Shown here: positions 8,430 to 22,215 of the stretch, in pieces
How the letters are laid out: each line of letters begins with the position of its first letter
How positions within the stretch are numbered: position 1 is the first letter of the stretch
NCBI RefSeq assembly: GCF_017309385.1
Contig: NZ_JAFJMJ010000002.1
Span: 2,108,001 to 2,172,000 of the forward strand
Reading direction: 5' to 3'
Source: Amycolatopsis sp. 195334CR
Lineage (GTDB): Bacteria > Actinomycetota > Actinomycetes > Mycobacteriales > Pseudonocardiaceae
DNA length: 64,000 nt
Translations under genes and position numbers: made by a program
Notes under the pieces: generated by a model
The model's input: the letters and a program-made list of their open reading frames with translations, nothing else
The model's database searches: none
What the model was told of the DNA's origin: nothing

Positions 8430-8780
8430 ATGATCTTAGTTGGCGCGGTGTCCGAAATTCCTGTCGGAGAGTCTGTACGCGTGCAGGGCCAGGTCGCAAT
8501 CGCGGTCTTCAACGTCGACGGGGAGTTTTACGCGATCGACGACACCTGCACCCATCAGGACGCTTCGCTGTCCGATGGCTGGCTGGAGGGATGCGCGGTC
8601 GAATGCCCGCTGCACGCGGCGTGTTTCGACCTCCGCACGGGACGGCCGAGCGGGCCGCCGGCACGCAAGGCCGTGCGCACCCATGAGGTGGTTCTGGTCG
8701 ACGGTCAGGTTTACGTGCACGAAACCATCGGCACCGGCGACACCGTCGAGCGCCCGGCCTACGTGGAAGAGGTCGCCTGA
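8430..8780 (+). CDS. Rieske [2Fe-2S] ferredoxin of the demethylase system
   Basis: 116 residues with the complete Rieske cluster motif C-T-H-Q-D-A-S-L-S-D-G and C-P-L-H-A-A-C-F-D, the spacing of NirD/biphenyl-dioxygenase-type ferredoxins. It should carry electrons from the reductase encoded next to the oxygenase at 9990. Start ATG 8430 follows AGGAG by five bases. Codon 3 is TTA (8436-8438), the rare leucine codon that in Streptomyces depends on the bldA tRNA; it is the only in-frame TTA I noticed in the window. The stop overlaps the next ATG (TGATG). Confidence 0.85.
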   Translation: MILVGAVSEIPVGESVRVQGQVAIAVFNVDGEFYAIDDTCTHQDASLSDGWLEGCAVECPLHAACFDLRTGRPSGPPARKAVRTHEVVLVDGQVYVHETIGTGDTVERPAYVEEVA

Positions 8781-9955
8781 TGCGGGCGGTCACCGTCGTC
8801 GGCGCTTCGCTGGCGGGTCTGACCGCGGTCCGCGCGCTGCGCGACCAGGGCTACGACGGCCGGATCACCGTGGTGGGTGAAGAGGCCTACGCCCCGTACG
8901 ACCGGCCGCCGCTGTCGAAGGAGTACCTGGCGGGCACGGTGTCCGAAATCGACCTGGACCTCAAAACGCCCGAGGACACCGCGCTCGACGCCGACTGGCG
9001 GCTCGGCCGCACCGCCGCCCGGCTGGACACCGGCGAGCGCGCGGTGGTGCTGGACGACGGCGAGCGGATCGTGTCCGACGGCGTGGTGCTGGCGACCGGC
9101 GCCCGCGCCCGCCGCCTGCCGGGGCGCCCCTTCGACGGGGTGCACACGCTGCGCACCCTCGACGACGCCATCGCCCTGCGCAAGGCGCTGGTGCCCGGGA
9201 CGCGGCTGGTGGTGATCGGCGCCGGGTTCATCGGTTCCGAGATCGCCTCGACCGCGGCGGGCATGGGGGTCGAGACCGACGTGGTCGAGGCCGAGGCCTC
9301 GCCGCTGCACAAACCGCTGGGCGTGGAGATGGGCCGGGTGTGCGCCCGGCTGCACGCGACGAAGGGCGTCCGGCTGCACACCGGCGCCGGGCTGGCCGGG
9401 CTGATCGGGACCGGGCGGGTGACCGGGGTCCGGCTGACCAACGGCCGGGAACTGCCCGCGGACGTGGTGGTGCTGGGCATCGGCGCGTCCCCGTGCGTGG
9501 ACTGGCTGATCGGCTCCGGGGTGGAACTGGTCAACGGGGTGCGCACCGACGCGCGGGGCGCGACGAACGTGCCGGGCGTGGTCGCGGTCGGGGACTGCGC
9601 CAACTCCGATCGCGACCACGCGGCCGGCCCGGTGCGCTTGGAGCACTGGACCAACGCCGTGCAGCAGCCGATCGCCGCGGTGTCCGCGTTGCTCGGCCGC
9701 GACTACACCGCGCCCGCCCACCACCGCCTGCCCTACTTCTGGTCCGATCAGTACGGCCACCGCATCCAGTTCGCCGGGCACCGCACCGAGGACAGCACGG
9801 TGGAGGTGCTCGAAGGCGAGGTGGCCGAGTTCGACTTCCTCGCGCTCTACCGCGACGCCGCCGGGACCCCGGTGGCCGTGCTCGCGGTGGACCGCGCCCG
9901 TTCCTTCGGGCGCTGGCGCCGCCAGCTGGCCGGTCGTCCGTCCACTTCGAACTGA
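8780..9955 (+). CDS. FAD-dependent ferredoxin reductase
   Basis: 391 residues of the two-dinucleotide-binding-domain flavoprotein type: FAD motif [19 protein letters not shown] at the start, [11 protein letters not shown], the NAD(P)H motif [19 protein letters not shown] around residue 150, and VVAVGDCAN near residue 275. It belongs with the ferredoxin reductases of Rieske oxygenase systems and passes electrons from NADH to the ferredoxin encoded directly upstream, with which it is translationally coupled. Confidence 0.85.
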   Translation: MRAVTVVGASLAGLTAVRALRDQGYDGRITVVGEEAYAPYDRPPLSKEYLAGTVSEIDLDLKTPEDTALDADWRLGRTAARLDTGERAVVLDDGERIVSDGVVLATGARARRLPGRPFDGVHTLRTLDDAIALRKALVPGTRLVVIGAGFIGSEIASTAAGMGVETDVVEAEASPLHKPLGVEMGRVCARLHATKGVRLHTGAGLAGLIGTGRVTGVRLTNGRELPADVVVLGIGASPCVDWLIGSGVELVNGVRTDARGATNVPGVVAVGDCANSDRDHAAGPVRLEHWTNAVQQPIAAVSALLGRDYTAPAHHRLPYFWSDQYGHRIQFAGHRTEDSTVEVLEGEVAEFDFLALYRDAAGTPVAVLAVDRARSFGRWRRQLAGRPSTSN

Positions 9956-9989
9956 TCCGTTCCCGCCGGAAGCCGCAGAAAGGACCACC

Positions 9990-11132
9990 GTGAGTTCCGT
10001 CGAAGTCCGCGCCCAGCAGCCGGAGCCCGCCACCAGCCTGATCCCCACCCTGCCCGGGGCCCACTACACCGATCCCGCCCTGTTCGCCCGCGAGCAGCAG
10101 CGCATCTTCCAGCGGAACTGGTTCGCCGCCGCCCGCAGCAGCGATCTGCCGGAGCCGGGCAAGTTCCGCACGGTCGACGTCGGCGGCGAGAGCGTGCTGA
10201 TCGTCCGCGGCCGCGACCGCTCGCTGCGGGCCTTCCTCAACGTGTGCCGCCACCGCGGCGCCCGGTTGTGCACGGAGGACGCGGGCGAGGTCCGCCGGTC
10301 CCTGCAATGCCCGTACCACGCCTGGACCTACGGCCTCGACGGCAAGCTCATCGCGGCGCCGAACCTGACCTCGATGAACGACGTCAACCGCGACGAGTAC
10401 GGGCTCATCGGCGTCGCGCTGCGCGAATGGCTCGGCACGGTGTGGGTGTGCCTGGCCGACGAGCCGCCGTCGTTCGCCGACACCGTGCAGGCCGCGGTGA
10501 CCGGCCGCCTCGGCGAAGGCGACGTGATCGAGAAGTGGGGCATCGACGAACTCGTCGTCGGGCGCCGGATCACCTACGACGTCAAGGCGAACTGGAAGCT
10601 GATCGTCGAGAACTTCATGGAGTGCTACCACTGCGCGACGATCCACCCGGAGCTGACCGAGGTGCTCCCGGAGTTCGCCGACGGGTACGCCGCGCAGTAC
10701 TACGTCGGGCACGGTGCCGAGTTCGGCGAGGAGGTCACCGGCTTCACCATCGACGGGCAGACCGGGTTCGACCGGCTCGCCGGCGTCGACGAGCACCACG
10801 ACCGGCGGTACTACGCGATCACCGTGAACCCGCAGGTGTTCATCAACCTGGTGCCCGATCACGTGATCTTCCACCGGATGTACCCGATGGCGGTGGACCG
10901 CACGATCGTCGAGTGCGACTGGCTCTACCCCCGGTCGGTGATCGACAGCGGGGCCGACCTGAGCCGGTCGGTGGAGCTGTTCCACCGGGTCAACGAGCAG
11001 GACTTCGAGGCGTGCGAGCGGTGCCAGCCCGCGATGTCGTCGAAGGCCTACGCCGCGGGCGGGGTGCTGGTGCCCAGCGAGCACCACATCGGCGAGTTCC
11101 GCGACTGGGTCGCCGACGCGATCTCCGACTGA
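9990..11132 (+). CDS. gbcA: Rieske oxygenase, GbcA-like glycine betaine demethylase
   Basis: 380 residues. The Rieske centre ligands are in CRHRGARLC and CPYHAW (residues ~87-110), and the mononuclear iron site is [15 protein letters not shown] (residues ~206-220), with a downstream Asp expected to complete the triad. The family fits quaternary-amine N-demethylases such as GbcA. The oxidative demethylation releases formaldehyde, matching the mycothiol formaldehyde genes immediately downstream and the dimethylglycine/sarcosine genes further on. Stachydrine or another betaine is possible. GTG start at 9990 after AAAGGA. Confidence 0.7.
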   Translation: MSSVEVRAQQPEPATSLIPTLPGAHYTDPALFAREQQRIFQRNWFAAARSSDLPEPGKFRTVDVGGESVLIVRGRDRSLRAFLNVCRHRGARLCTEDAGEVRRSLQCPYHAWTYGLDGKLIAAPNLTSMNDVNRDEYGLIGVALREWLGTVWVCLADEPPSFADTVQAAVTGRLGEGDVIEKWGIDELVVGRRITYDVKANWKLIVENFMECYHCATIHPELTEVLPEFADGYAAQYYVGHGAEFGEEVTGFTIDGQTGFDRLAGVDEHHDRRYYAITVNPQVFINLVPDHVIFHRMYPMAVDRTIVECDWLYPRSVIDSGADLSRSVELFHRVNEQDFEACERCQPAMSSKAYAAGGVLVPSEHHIGEFRDWVADAISD

Positions 11133-11157
11133 CCGCCCGAGAACAGGAGCAGAGAGC

Positions 11158-12246
11158 ATGGCCCAGAAAGTCCGCGGTGTGGTGGCGCTCGAAAAGGGCA
11201 AGCCGGTCACCGTCGAAACGATCGTGGTCCCCGACCCGGGGCCGGGCGAGGCGGTCGTCGGAGTCCAGGCGTGCGGGGTGTGCCACACCGACCTGCACTA
11301 CCGCGAAGGCGGGATCAACGACGAGTTCCCGTTCCTGCTCGGCCACGAGGCCGCCGGGATCGTCGAGTCCGTCGGCGACGGCGTGACCGACGTCGAACCC
11401 GGCGACTACGTGATCCTCAACTGGCGCGCGGTGTGCGGGCAGTGCCGGGCCTGCCGCAAGGGCAAGCCGCAGTACTGCTTCGACACGCACAACGCCACGC
11501 AGAAGATGACGCTGACCTCCGGGCGGGAACTGAGCCCGGCACTGGGCATCGGCGCGTTCGCGGAGAAGACACTGGTCGCCGCCGGCCAGTGCACCAAAGT
11601 GGACCGTCGCGCCCGGCCGCAGGCCGCCGGGCTGCTCGGCTGCGGGGTGATGGCGGGCATCGGGGCCGCGGTCAACACCGGCGGAGTCGGCCGGGGCGAC
11701 ACGGTCGCGGTGATCGGCTGCGGCGGGGTCGGGAACGCGGCCATCGCCGGGGCACGGCTGGCCGGTGCCGCCACCATCGTCGCGGTGGACCGGGACCCGA
11801 GGCAGCTCGACAAGGCGCGGGAGTTCGGCGCGACCCACGTGGTGGACGCCCGCGACCTCGACCCGGTGGAGGCGATCCGGAGCCACACCGGCGGCTTCGG
11901 CGCGGACGTGGTGATCGACGCGGTCGGCCGCCCGGAGACCTGGAAGCAGGCGTTCCGCGCGCGGGACCTGGCGGGCACGGTGGTGCTCGTCGGGGTGCCC
12001 ACACCCGAGATGAAGGCGCCCGACCTGCCGTTCCTCGAGTACTTCTCCCACGGTGGCGCGCTGAAGTCGTCCTGGTACGGCGACTGCCTGCCCTCCCGCG
12101 ACTTCCCGGCGCTGATCGAGCTGTACCTGCAGGGCAGGCTCCCGCTGGACGGCTTCATCACCGAGGAGATCGCGCTCGACCACGTCGAGGGCGCGTTCTC
12201 GCGGATGAAGGACGGCGGGGTGCTGCGTTCGGTGGTGGTCCTGTGA
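11158..12246 (+). CDS. S-(hydroxymethyl)mycothiol dehydrogenase
   Basis: 362-residue zinc alcohol dehydrogenase. It shows the catalytic zinc motif [25 protein letters not shown], the structural zinc set [15 protein letters not shown], and the NAD-binding motif [20 protein letters not shown]. Length and the [14 protein letters not shown] segment fit the actinobacterial MscR/FadH group, which oxidises the adduct of formaldehyde and mycothiol. It should detoxify formaldehyde released by the upstream Rieske demethylase. The next gene starts within its stop codon (GTGA). Confidence 0.8.
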   Translation: MAQKVRGVVALEKGKPVTVETIVVPDPGPGEAVVGVQACGVCHTDLHYREGGINDEFPFLLGHEAAGIVESVGDGVTDVEPGDYVILNWRAVCGQCRACRKGKPQYCFDTHNATQKMTLTSGRELSPALGIGAFAEKTLVAAGQCTKVDRRARPQAAGLLGCGVMAGIGAAVNTGGVGRGDTVAVIGCGGVGNAAIAGARLAGAATIVAVDRDPRQLDKAREFGATHVVDARDLDPVEAIRSHTGGFGADVVIDAVGRPETWKQAFRARDLAGTVVLVGVPTPEMKAPDLPFLEYFSHGGALKSSWYGDCLPSRDFPALIELYLQGRLPLDGFITEEIALDHVEGAFSRMKDGGVLRSVVVL

Positions 12247-12863
12247 TCGAGCACCTGGTCACCTCCGGCACCTTCTCGCTCGACGGCGGGACCTGGGAGG
12301 TGGACAACAACGTCTGGATCGTCGGCGACGAGCACGAGGTGCTGCTGATCGATCCGGCGCACGACGCGAGTGCGGTCGCCGCGCGGGTGGGGGACCGCCG
12401 CGTGACGGCGATCGTGTGCACGCACGGCCACGACGACCACATCGGCGAGGCACCGGCGCTGGCGGACACCTTCGGCGCGCCGATCCTGCTGCACCCGGAG
12501 GAGGCTCCACTGTGGAAGCTGACTCATCCGGAACGCTTGCCGGACAAGGAGTTGACGCACGGGGAGATGCTCTCTGCCGGTGGGATCGAGCTGCGGGTGC
12601 TCGTCACGCCGGGGCACTCACCCGGCTCGGTCTGCCTGCACGCCCCCGATCTGGGCACGGTTTTCTCGGGCGACACGCTGTTCCGCGGCGGCCCGGGCGC
12701 GACCGGCCGGTCGTACTCCGACTTCGGCACGATCATCGAGTCCATCCGGGAGACGCTGCTGGCGCTGCCACCGGACACCGAGGTCAGGACCGGCCACGGC
12801 GAGGCCACCTCGATCGGCGCGGAGGCACCGAACCTGCACGAGTGGATCCACCGCGGATTCTGA
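12243..12863 (+). CDS. Metallo-beta-lactamase-fold hydrolase, likely S-formylmycothiol hydrolase
   Basis: 206 residues of the glyoxalase-II branch. The metal motif is CTHGHDDH near residue 58, then GHSPGSVC and FSGDTLF. Actinobacterial genes of this kind directly follow the mycothiol formaldehyde dehydrogenase and are proposed to release formate from S-formylmycothiol. The GTG start overlaps the dehydrogenase stop by four bases, so the two proteins are coupled. The specific substrate is inferred from context. Confidence 0.75.
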   Translation: MIEHLVTSGTFSLDGGTWEVDNNVWIVGDEHEVLLIDPAHDASAVAARVGDRRVTAIVCTHGHDDHIGEAPALADTFGAPILLHPEEAPLWKLTHPERLPDKELTHGEMLSAGGIELRVLVTPGHSPGSVCLHAPDLGTVFSGDTLFRGGPGATGRSYSDFGTIIESIRETLLALPPDTEVRTGHGEATSIGAEAPNLHEWIHRGF

Positions 12864-12916
12864 CCTCGCCTGGCCTATTGACCGGTGCCTACCTGGCCCT
12901 TAACGTGACATTTGGT

Positions 12917-12947
12917 TGATATATCAGAACTTCGGCTGAGATATGAC
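12917..12947. promoter_or_regulatory. TGATATATCA palindrome upstream of the glyA-sox operon
   Basis: A perfect 10-bp palindrome (12917-12926) is followed by a second half-matching box, TGAGATATGA (12936-12945), 16 bp upstream of glyA. The same box recurs before the transporter at 7411 and between gntR and sdaA, so I propose it as the GntR operator for the one-carbon operon. Confidence 0.6.
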
Positions 12948-12960
12948 AGGAGTGGGCCGC

Positions 12961-14262
12961 ATGTCCGTAACCGTTGACCGCCCCGGGACCCACGGTCCCG
13001 AACGGGTGCTCGGCCTGTCGCTGGCGCAGGCCGATCCGGAGGTCCACCGGGTGCTCGGCCAGGAGGTGGCCCGCCAGCGCGGCACGCTGGAGATGATCGC
13101 CTCGGAGAACTTCGCCCCGCTGAGCGTGCTCGAGGCGCAGGGCTCGGTGCTGACCAACAAGTACGCCGAGGGTTATCCCGGCCGCCGCTACTACGGCGGC
13201 TGCGAGCACGTCGACGTGCTGGAGCAGCTGGCGATCGACCGGGTGAAGGTGTTGTTCGGCGCGGAGTTCGCCAACGTGCAACCGCATTCGGGGGCGCAGG
13301 CGAACGCGGCCGTGCTGGCCGCCCTGCTCGCACCGGGGGACACCTTCCTCGGCCTCGACCTCGCGCACGGCGGCCACCTCACCCACGGCATGCGGCTGAC
13401 CTTCTCCGGCAGGTACTTCGACGCCGTGCCGTACCACGTGCGGGAGGACAACCACCTCGTGGACATGGACGAGGTGGCCCGGCTGGCCCGCGAGCGGCAG
13501 CCGAAGCTGATCATCGCGGGCTGGTCGGCCTACCCGCGTCAGCTGGATTTCGCCGAGTTCCGGCGGATCGCCGACGAGGTCGGTGCCTACCTGATGGTGG
13601 ACATGGCGCATTTCGCCGGTCTGGTCGCCGCCGGGCTCCACCCGAACCCGGTGCCGTACGCGGACGTGGTCACCTCGACCACGCACAAAACCCTCGGCGG
13701 TCCACGAGGCGGCGTGGTGCTGGCGAAGCGGGAGCTGGCGAAGAAACTCAACTCCGCGGTGTTCCCCGGCCTCCAGGGCGGTCCGCTGGAGCACGTGATC
13801 GCGGCCAAGGCGGTCGCGTTCAAGCTGGCCGGGGAGCCCGCGTTCCGGCTGCGCCAGGAACGCACGCTGGCCGGGGCGAAGCTCCTCGCCGACCGGCTGC
13901 TGGCCGAAGACGGGGTCGGCGTGGTCTCCGGCGGTACCGACGTGCACCTGGTGCTGGCCGACCTCCGGCATTCCGAAATGGACGGAAAGCAGGCCGAGGA
14001 CCGGCTGCACCGGGTGGGGATCACGGTGAACCGCAACGCCGTGCCGTTCGACCCCCGGCCGCCGATGGTGGCTTCCGGCGTGCGCATCGGCACCCCCGCA
14101 CTGGCCGCCCGCGGCTTCGACGAGGCCGATTTCGCCGAGGTCGCCGACATCATCGCGCTCGCGCTGCGCCCCGGCACCGGCGAAGCGGAACTCGCCGCGC
14201 TGGCCGCCAGGGTCGAAGCGCTCGCCGAACGCCACCCCCTCTACCCGGAGCTGCCGGTATGA
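12961..14262 (+). CDS. glyA: Serine hydroxymethyltransferase
   Basis: 433 residues, full-length fold-type I PLP enzyme. Recognisable motifs are [45 protein letters not shown], and the PLP lysine in [14 protein letters not shown] (near residue 245). It converts glycine plus 5,10-methylenetetrahydrofolate to serine, taking both products of the dimethylglycine and sarcosine steps encoded downstream. I chose ATG 12961 because AGGAG lies eight bases upstream; an ATG at 12943 is in frame but lacks a site. It is probably a catabolic paralogue, first in a ~11-kb operon. Confidence 0.92.
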   Translation: MSVTVDRPGTHGPERVLGLSLAQADPEVHRVLGQEVARQRGTLEMIASENFAPLSVLEAQGSVLTNKYAEGYPGRRYYGGCEHVDVLEQLAIDRVKVLFGAEFANVQPHSGAQANAAVLAALLAPGDTFLGLDLAHGGHLTHGMRLTFSGRYFDAVPYHVREDNHLVDMDEVARLARERQPKLIIAGWSAYPRQLDFAEFRRIADEVGAYLMVDMAHFAGLVAAGLHPNPVPYADVVTSTTHKTLGGPRGGVVLAKRELAKKLNSAVFPGLQGGPLEHVIAAKAVAFKLAGEPAFRLRQERTLAGAKLLADRLLAEDGVGVVSGGTDVHLVLADLRHSEMDGKQAEDRLHRVGITVNRNAVPFDPRPPMVASGVRIGTPALAARGFDEADFAEVADIIALALRPGTGEAELAALAARVEALAERHPLYPELPV

Positions 14263-15494
14263 CCCAGACGAACCCACCGGGCGCGGACCTGCCCGAGCAC
14301 CCCGACTTCCTGTGGCGCAACCCGGAACCGAAGAAGAACTACGACGTGGTGATCGTCGGCGGCGGCGGGCACGGCCTGGCCACCGCGCACTACCTCGTCC
14401 GCAACCACGGGATCACCAACGTGGCGGTGCTGGAGAAGGGCTGGCTGGCCGGCGGGAACATGGCCCGCAACACCACGCTGATCCGGTCGAACTACCTGTG
14501 GGACGAGTCCGCGGCGATCTACGAGCACTCGCTGAAGCTGTGGGAGGGGCTGGAGGACGATCTCGGCTACCCGATCCTGTTCTCCCAGCGCGGGGTGCTC
14601 AACCTGGCGCACACCGAACAGGACGTCCGCGACTCGGTCCGCCGGGTGGAGGCGAACAAGCTCAACGGCATCGACGCGGAATGGCTCGGGCCCGACGAGG
14701 TCAAGCGGATCTGCCCGATCATCAACACCGCCGAAGACATCCGCTACCCCGTGCAGGGCGCGACCTACCAGCCGCGCGCGGGCATCGCGAAACACGACTA
14801 CGTGGCGTGGGGTTTCGGCCGTCGCGTGGACGAAGCCGGGGTGGACCTGATCCAGGACTGCGAGGTCACCGGGTTCACTGTGGACGGTGACCGGGTGACC
14901 GGGGTGCGCACCACCCGCGGGGACATCGGGTGCGGCACGGTCGCGCTGTGCGCCGCCGGGCACACCTCGGTGCTGCTGGACCAGCTCGGCGTGCGCGCCC
15001 CGCTGCAGTCGCATCCGCTGCAGGCACTGGTTTCCGAGCTGCTGGAGCCGGTGCACCCGACGATCGTGATGTCGAACGCCGTGCACGTCTACGTCTCGCA
15101 GGCGCACAAGGGCGAGCTGGTGATGGGCGCCGGGGTGGACTCCTACAACGGGTACGGGCAGCGCGGTGCCTTCCACATCATCGAACGGCAGATGGCCGCC
15201 GCGGTGGAGCTGTTCCCGGTGTTCGCCCGCGCGCACCTGCTCCGGTCGTGGGCGGGCATCGTCGACGTCACCCCGGACGCGAGCCCGATCGTCGGGCACA
15301 CCCCGTACGAGAACGTCTTCGTCAACGCGGGCTGGGGGACCGGCGGGTTCAAGGCGACCCCGGGCATCGGCTGGTGCTTCGCGCACACCCTCGCCCACGG
15401 CGAGCCGCACCCCTACGTCGCGCCGTTCGGCCTGGACCGGTTCACCACCGGTGCGCTCGTCGACGAACACGGCGCCGCCGCCGTGGCCCACTGA
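14259..15494 (+). CDS. soxB: Sarcosine oxidase beta subunit
   Basis: 411 residues, DAO-type flavoprotein. The dinucleotide-binding motif is [17 protein letters not shown] near residue 30, followed by [22 protein letters not shown], the covalent/non-covalent FMN-FAD subunit signature of heterotetrameric sarcosine oxidase. The C-terminal part has [14 protein letters not shown]. It holds the site where sarcosine is oxidised to glycine with transfer of the methyl group to tetrahydrofolate. ATGA overlap with glyA. The order soxB-D-A-G is the usual one. Confidence 0.92.
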   Translation: MTQTNPPGADLPEHPDFLWRNPEPKKNYDVVIVGGGGHGLATAHYLVRNHGITNVAVLEKGWLAGGNMARNTTLIRSNYLWDESAAIYEHSLKLWEGLEDDLGYPILFSQRGVLNLAHTEQDVRDSVRRVEANKLNGIDAEWLGPDEVKRICPIINTAEDIRYPVQGATYQPRAGIAKHDYVAWGFGRRVDEAGVDLIQDCEVTGFTVDGDRVTGVRTTRGDIGCGTVALCAAGHTSVLLDQLGVRAPLQSHPLQALVSELLEPVHPTIVMSNAVHVYVSQAHKGELVMGAGVDSYNGYGQRGAFHIIERQMAAAVELFPVFARAHLLRSWAGIVDVTPDASPIVGHTPYENVFVNAGWGTGGFKATPGIGWCFAHTLAHGEPHPYVAPFGLDRFTTGALVDEHGAAAVAH

Positions 15495-15509
15495 ACCGGG
15501 AGGTCCGTC

Positions 15510-15785
15510 ATGCAACTGATCCACTGCCCCTGGTGCGGCCCGCGCGAGGAGGTCGAATTCCACTACGGCGGCCAGGCCGACATCGCCTATCCCGAGCGCC
15601 CGGCCGAACTGTCCGACCAGGAATGGGCCGAGTACGTCTTCTACCGCGACAACCCGAAGGGCACCTTCGCCGAGCGGTGGAGCCACTCCGCCGGGTGCCG
15701 CCGCTGGTTCAACGCGGTCCGGGACACCCACACCTACCGGTTCCTGAGCACCGCGAAACCACGGCAGAAGGAGGTGCGGGTATGA
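15510..15785 (+). CDS. soxD: Sarcosine oxidase delta subunit
   Basis: 91 residues, the typical length. The zinc-binding pattern is HCPWCGPREEVEF near the N-terminus and HSAGCRRWF near residue 57. DNPKGTFAERW and the RDTHTYRF segment are family hallmarks. It is a small structural subunit of the heterotetramer. It starts 15 bp after soxB behind GGGAGG and overlaps soxA by ATGA. Confidence 0.92.
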   Translation: MQLIHCPWCGPREEVEFHYGGQADIAYPERPAELSDQEWAEYVFYRDNPKGTFAERWSHSAGCRRWFNAVRDTHTYRFLSTAKPRQKEVRV

Positions 15786-18551
15786 GCCGCGTCCACGGCT
15801 ACGGTCGCGTCGACCGCGACCGCGTGCTGTCGTTCACCTTCGACGGCCGCACCTACACCGGGCACCCCGGCGACACCCTCGCGTCGGCGCTGCTGGCCAA
15901 CGGCGTGCACCGGGTCGGCTCCAGCGTCAAGCTCGGCCGCCCGCACGGCGTCAGCGCCGCGTGGACCGAGGACGCGACCGCGCTGGTGCAGATCGAGCGG
16001 CCGTTCCCCGAGCCGATGCTCCAGGCCACCACCGTCGAACTGGTCGACGGCCTGGTCGCCCGCGGGGTCGACGGCCAGGGCCGCCTCGCCGAGGTCCCCG
16101 ACCCCGCCCGCTACGACCGCAAGCACACGCACACCGACACCCTGGTCATCGGCGCCGGCCCGGCCGGGCTGCTCGCCGCGCTCGGCGCGGCCCGCGCGGG
16201 GGAGGACGTGGTGCTGGTCGACGACCGGCCCGGCGCGGGCGGCAGCCTGACCGGGACCGAGTCGATCGGTGGCCGTCCCGCGCTCGAATTCGTCGCGGAC
16301 GCCGTCGCCGAGCTGGCGCGCCTCGGTGTGCGGCACCTCCAGCGCACCACCGCGTTCGGCCAGTACGACGACGGGTTCGTGCTGGCGCTGGAACGCCGCA
16401 CCGACCACCTGGGCTTCGACGCCCCCGCCCGGCGCAGCCGTCAGCGCGTGCACCGCATCCGCGCGCTGAAGGTCGTGGTCGCCACCGGTGCGCAGGAACG
16501 GCCGATCGTGTTCGAGGACAACGACCGGCCCGGCATCATGCTGGCCGCCTCGGCGCGGGACTACCTCCACCGGTACGGCGTGCTCGCCGGCCGCGAGATC
16601 GTGGTGTTCACCAGCGACGACGCCGCGTATGCCGCCGCGGTCGACCTGGCGGGGGCGGGCGCGCGGGTGACCGTGCTCGACGTCCGCGACAACCCGCCGC
16701 GCGACTGGGAAATCCGCGCGAACGAGGCCGGGATCGTGGTGCACCCGTCGGCCGCGGTCACCGGGACCGAGGGCGAGGAACACGTGCGGGCCGTGCTCGC
16801 CCGGACCACCGACGGCGGCGTCCGGCTGCCCGCCGACCTGCTGCTGGTCTCCGGTGGCTGGAACCCGGTGGTGCACCTGTTCAGCCACGTGCGTGGGGCA
16901 CTGGCCCACGACCCGGCGCTCGGCGCGTTCCGCCCGTCCGGCTCGCTGCCCGGCGTGGTGGTGATCGGCGCGGCCAACGGCACCCTGGACCTGGCCGGTG
17001 TGCTGCGCGAAGGCGCCGGCCCGGACGCACCGGCGGCCGGTCCCGAACCGGTCCGCACGCCGAGCGCGGTGGTGTGGCGCACCGACGGCGACCCGGACCG
17101 CCAGTTCGTCGACATCCAGCGCGACGCCACGGTGACCGACATCGGCCGCGCGGTGGGCGCCGGGCTGCGCTCGGTGGAGCACGTCAAGCGGTACACCACC
17201 ATCGGCACCGCGCACGACCAGGGCAAGACCTCCGGCGTGATCGCCTCGGGCATCACCGCGGAACTGCTCGGCGTGGGGATCGAGGAACTCGGCACCACCA
17301 CCTTCCGCCCGCCCTACACGCCGGTCGCGTTCGCCGCGCTGGCCGGCCGGTCGCGGGGCAGCCTGTTCGACCCCGTGCGCACCACCCCGCTGCACGACTG
17401 GCACGTCGAGGCGGGCGCGGTGTTCGAGGACGTCGGGCAGTGGAAGCGGGCGCGGTACTACCCGCGCCCCAGTGAGGACATGGATGCTGCGGTGCTGCGG
17501 GAGTGCGCGGCCACCCGGTCCGGTGTCGGCGTGCTCGACGGCTCCACGCTCGGCAAGATCGACGTGCGCGGCCCGGACGCCGGGATCCTGCTGGATCGCT
17601 TGTACACCAACATGATGAGCACGCTGAAGGTCGGCCGCGTCCGGTACGGGGTGATGTGCGGCAACGACGGCATGGTGCTCGACGACGGGACCGTGCTGCG
17701 GATCGGCGAGCAGCACTACCTGCTCACCACGACCACCGGCGGCGCGGCCACCGTGCTGGACTGGATGGAGGAGTGGCTCCAGACGGAGTGGCCGGAACTG
17801 CGGGTGCACCTGACCTCGGTCACCGAGCAGTGGTCGGTGTTCCCGGTGGTCGGCCCGCGCTCCCGGGACGTCGTCGGCGAGGTGTTCGCCGAGCTCGACG
17901 TGACCAACGAGGCGTTCCCGTTCATGTCGTGGCGCGACACCACGCTCGACGGTGTGCCGGTGCGCGTCGCCCGGATCTCCTTCTCCGGTGAGCTGGCCTA
18001 CGAGGTCAACGTGAACTCCTGGTACGCGCCCGCGCTGTGGCAGCGCCTGCTCGCGGCGGGGGAGAAGTACGGGATCACCCCGTACGGCACGGAAACCATG
18101 CACGTGCTGCGCGCGGAGAAGGGCTACCCGATCATCGGCCAGGACACCGACGGCACGGTCACCCCGCAGGACCTCGGGATGGGCTGGGCGGTGTCGAAGA
18201 AGAAGGAGGACTTCGTCGGCAAGCGCTCGTTCGCCCGGCCGGAGAACCAGAACCCGCAGCGCAAGCAGTTCGTCTCGCTGCTGCCCACCGACGGCTGCAC
18301 GAAGCTGCCCGAGGGTTCGCAGATCGTCGAGCTGCACGAGGACGGCAAGCTGCCGGAACCGCCGGTGCCGATGCTCGGGCACGTCACCTCCAGCTACCAC
18401 AGCGCGGAACTCGCGCGCCCGTTCGCGCTCGCCCTGGTGAAGAACGGCCGCGCCCGCATCGGCGAGGTGGTGCACGTGCCGGTGGACGGCGCGCTGGTGC
18501 CGGCGCTGATCGGCGAAACCGTGCTGGTCGACCCGGAAGGAGCCCGCCGCG

Positions 18552-18559
<8 letters not shown>
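15782..18559 (+). CDS. soxA: Sarcosine oxidase alpha subunit
   Basis: 925 residues. The N-terminal ~90 residues form a 2Fe-2S-ferredoxin-like fold that lacks the cysteines (FTFDGRTYTGHPGDTLASALLANG). Then comes a NAD-binding region with VIGAGPAGLLAALGAARAGE near residue 120, and a C-terminal GcvT/aminomethyltransferase domain from about residue 540 (LDGSTLGKIDVRGPDAG, RVARISFSGELAYEVN) that binds tetrahydrofolate. It contributes NAD binding and the folate site where 5,10-methylenetetrahydrofolate forms. Start ATG 15782 overlaps the soxD stop. The last eight bases overlap soxG. Confidence 0.92.
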
Positions 18560-21601
<3,042 letters not shown>

Positions 21602-21615
21602 AGGGGCAGTCGCTC

Positions 21616-22215
21616 ATGCGCAAGCACGCCATCGAGACCTATTTGGACGATCTGGCCGCCAGGACCCCGGCTCCGGGCGGTGGCGCGAGTGCCGGGGTGC
21701 ACGTGGCGCAGGCGGCCGCGTTGCTCGGGATGGTCGCCCGGTACAGCTCGGGTGACACGGTGGCCGAGATCCGGGACGCCGCGGACGAGTTGCGCGAGCG
21801 GGCGCTGTCTCTGTCCGAAGAGGACATCACCGCGTTCGGTGCGGTCGGGGCGGCCTACCGGCTGCCGCGTTCGTCGGCCGAGGAGGAGCGGGCCCGGTCG
21901 GCGGCCATCGCCGAGGCGCTGGTGGGGGCGGGCCGGGTGCCCGCCGAGGTGGTCGCGGTGGCGGAAGCCGTGGTCGTGCTGGCCGAGCGCCTGCTGCCGG
22001 TCGGCAACCGCAACGTGGTCACCGACATCGCGGCAGCCGCCGACGCCGCTCGCGCGGCGGCCACCACGGCGCGGGTCAACGTCGAGATCAATCTCGCGGG
22101 CATCACCGGCCCGGCCGAGCGCGAGGCGCTGGCGCGGGCGATCGCGGTGGTGGACGAGATCGCGGCCCGCGCCGACCGGGTGACCGCCGCCGTCCGGGCG
22201 GTGATCGCGCGATGA
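21616..22215 (+). CDS. Cyclodeaminase/cyclohydrolase family protein (FTCD C-terminal type)
   Basis: 199 residues, all-helical, with the family motif LAARTPAPGGGASAGVHVAQAAALLGMVARYS near the N-terminus and LPVGNRNVVTDIAAAADAARAAA near residue 140. Relatives are the formiminotetrahydrofolate cyclodeaminase half of FTCD and stand-alone methenyltetrahydrofolate cyclohydrolases. Lying between dimethylglycine dehydrogenase and folD, it probably interconverts methenyl- and formyl-tetrahydrofolate. I chose ATG 21616 after AAGGGG; a GTG at 21598 overlapping the previous stop is also in frame. Confidence 0.8.
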   Translation: MRKHAIETYLDDLAARTPAPGGGASAGVHVAQAAALLGMVARYSSGDTVAEIRDAADELRERALSLSEEDITAFGAVGAAYRLPRSSAEEERARSAAIAEALVGAGRVPAEVVAVAEAVVVLAERLLPVGNRNVVTDIAAAADAARAAATTARVNVEINLAGITGPAEREALARAIAVVDEIAARADRVTAAVRAVIAR

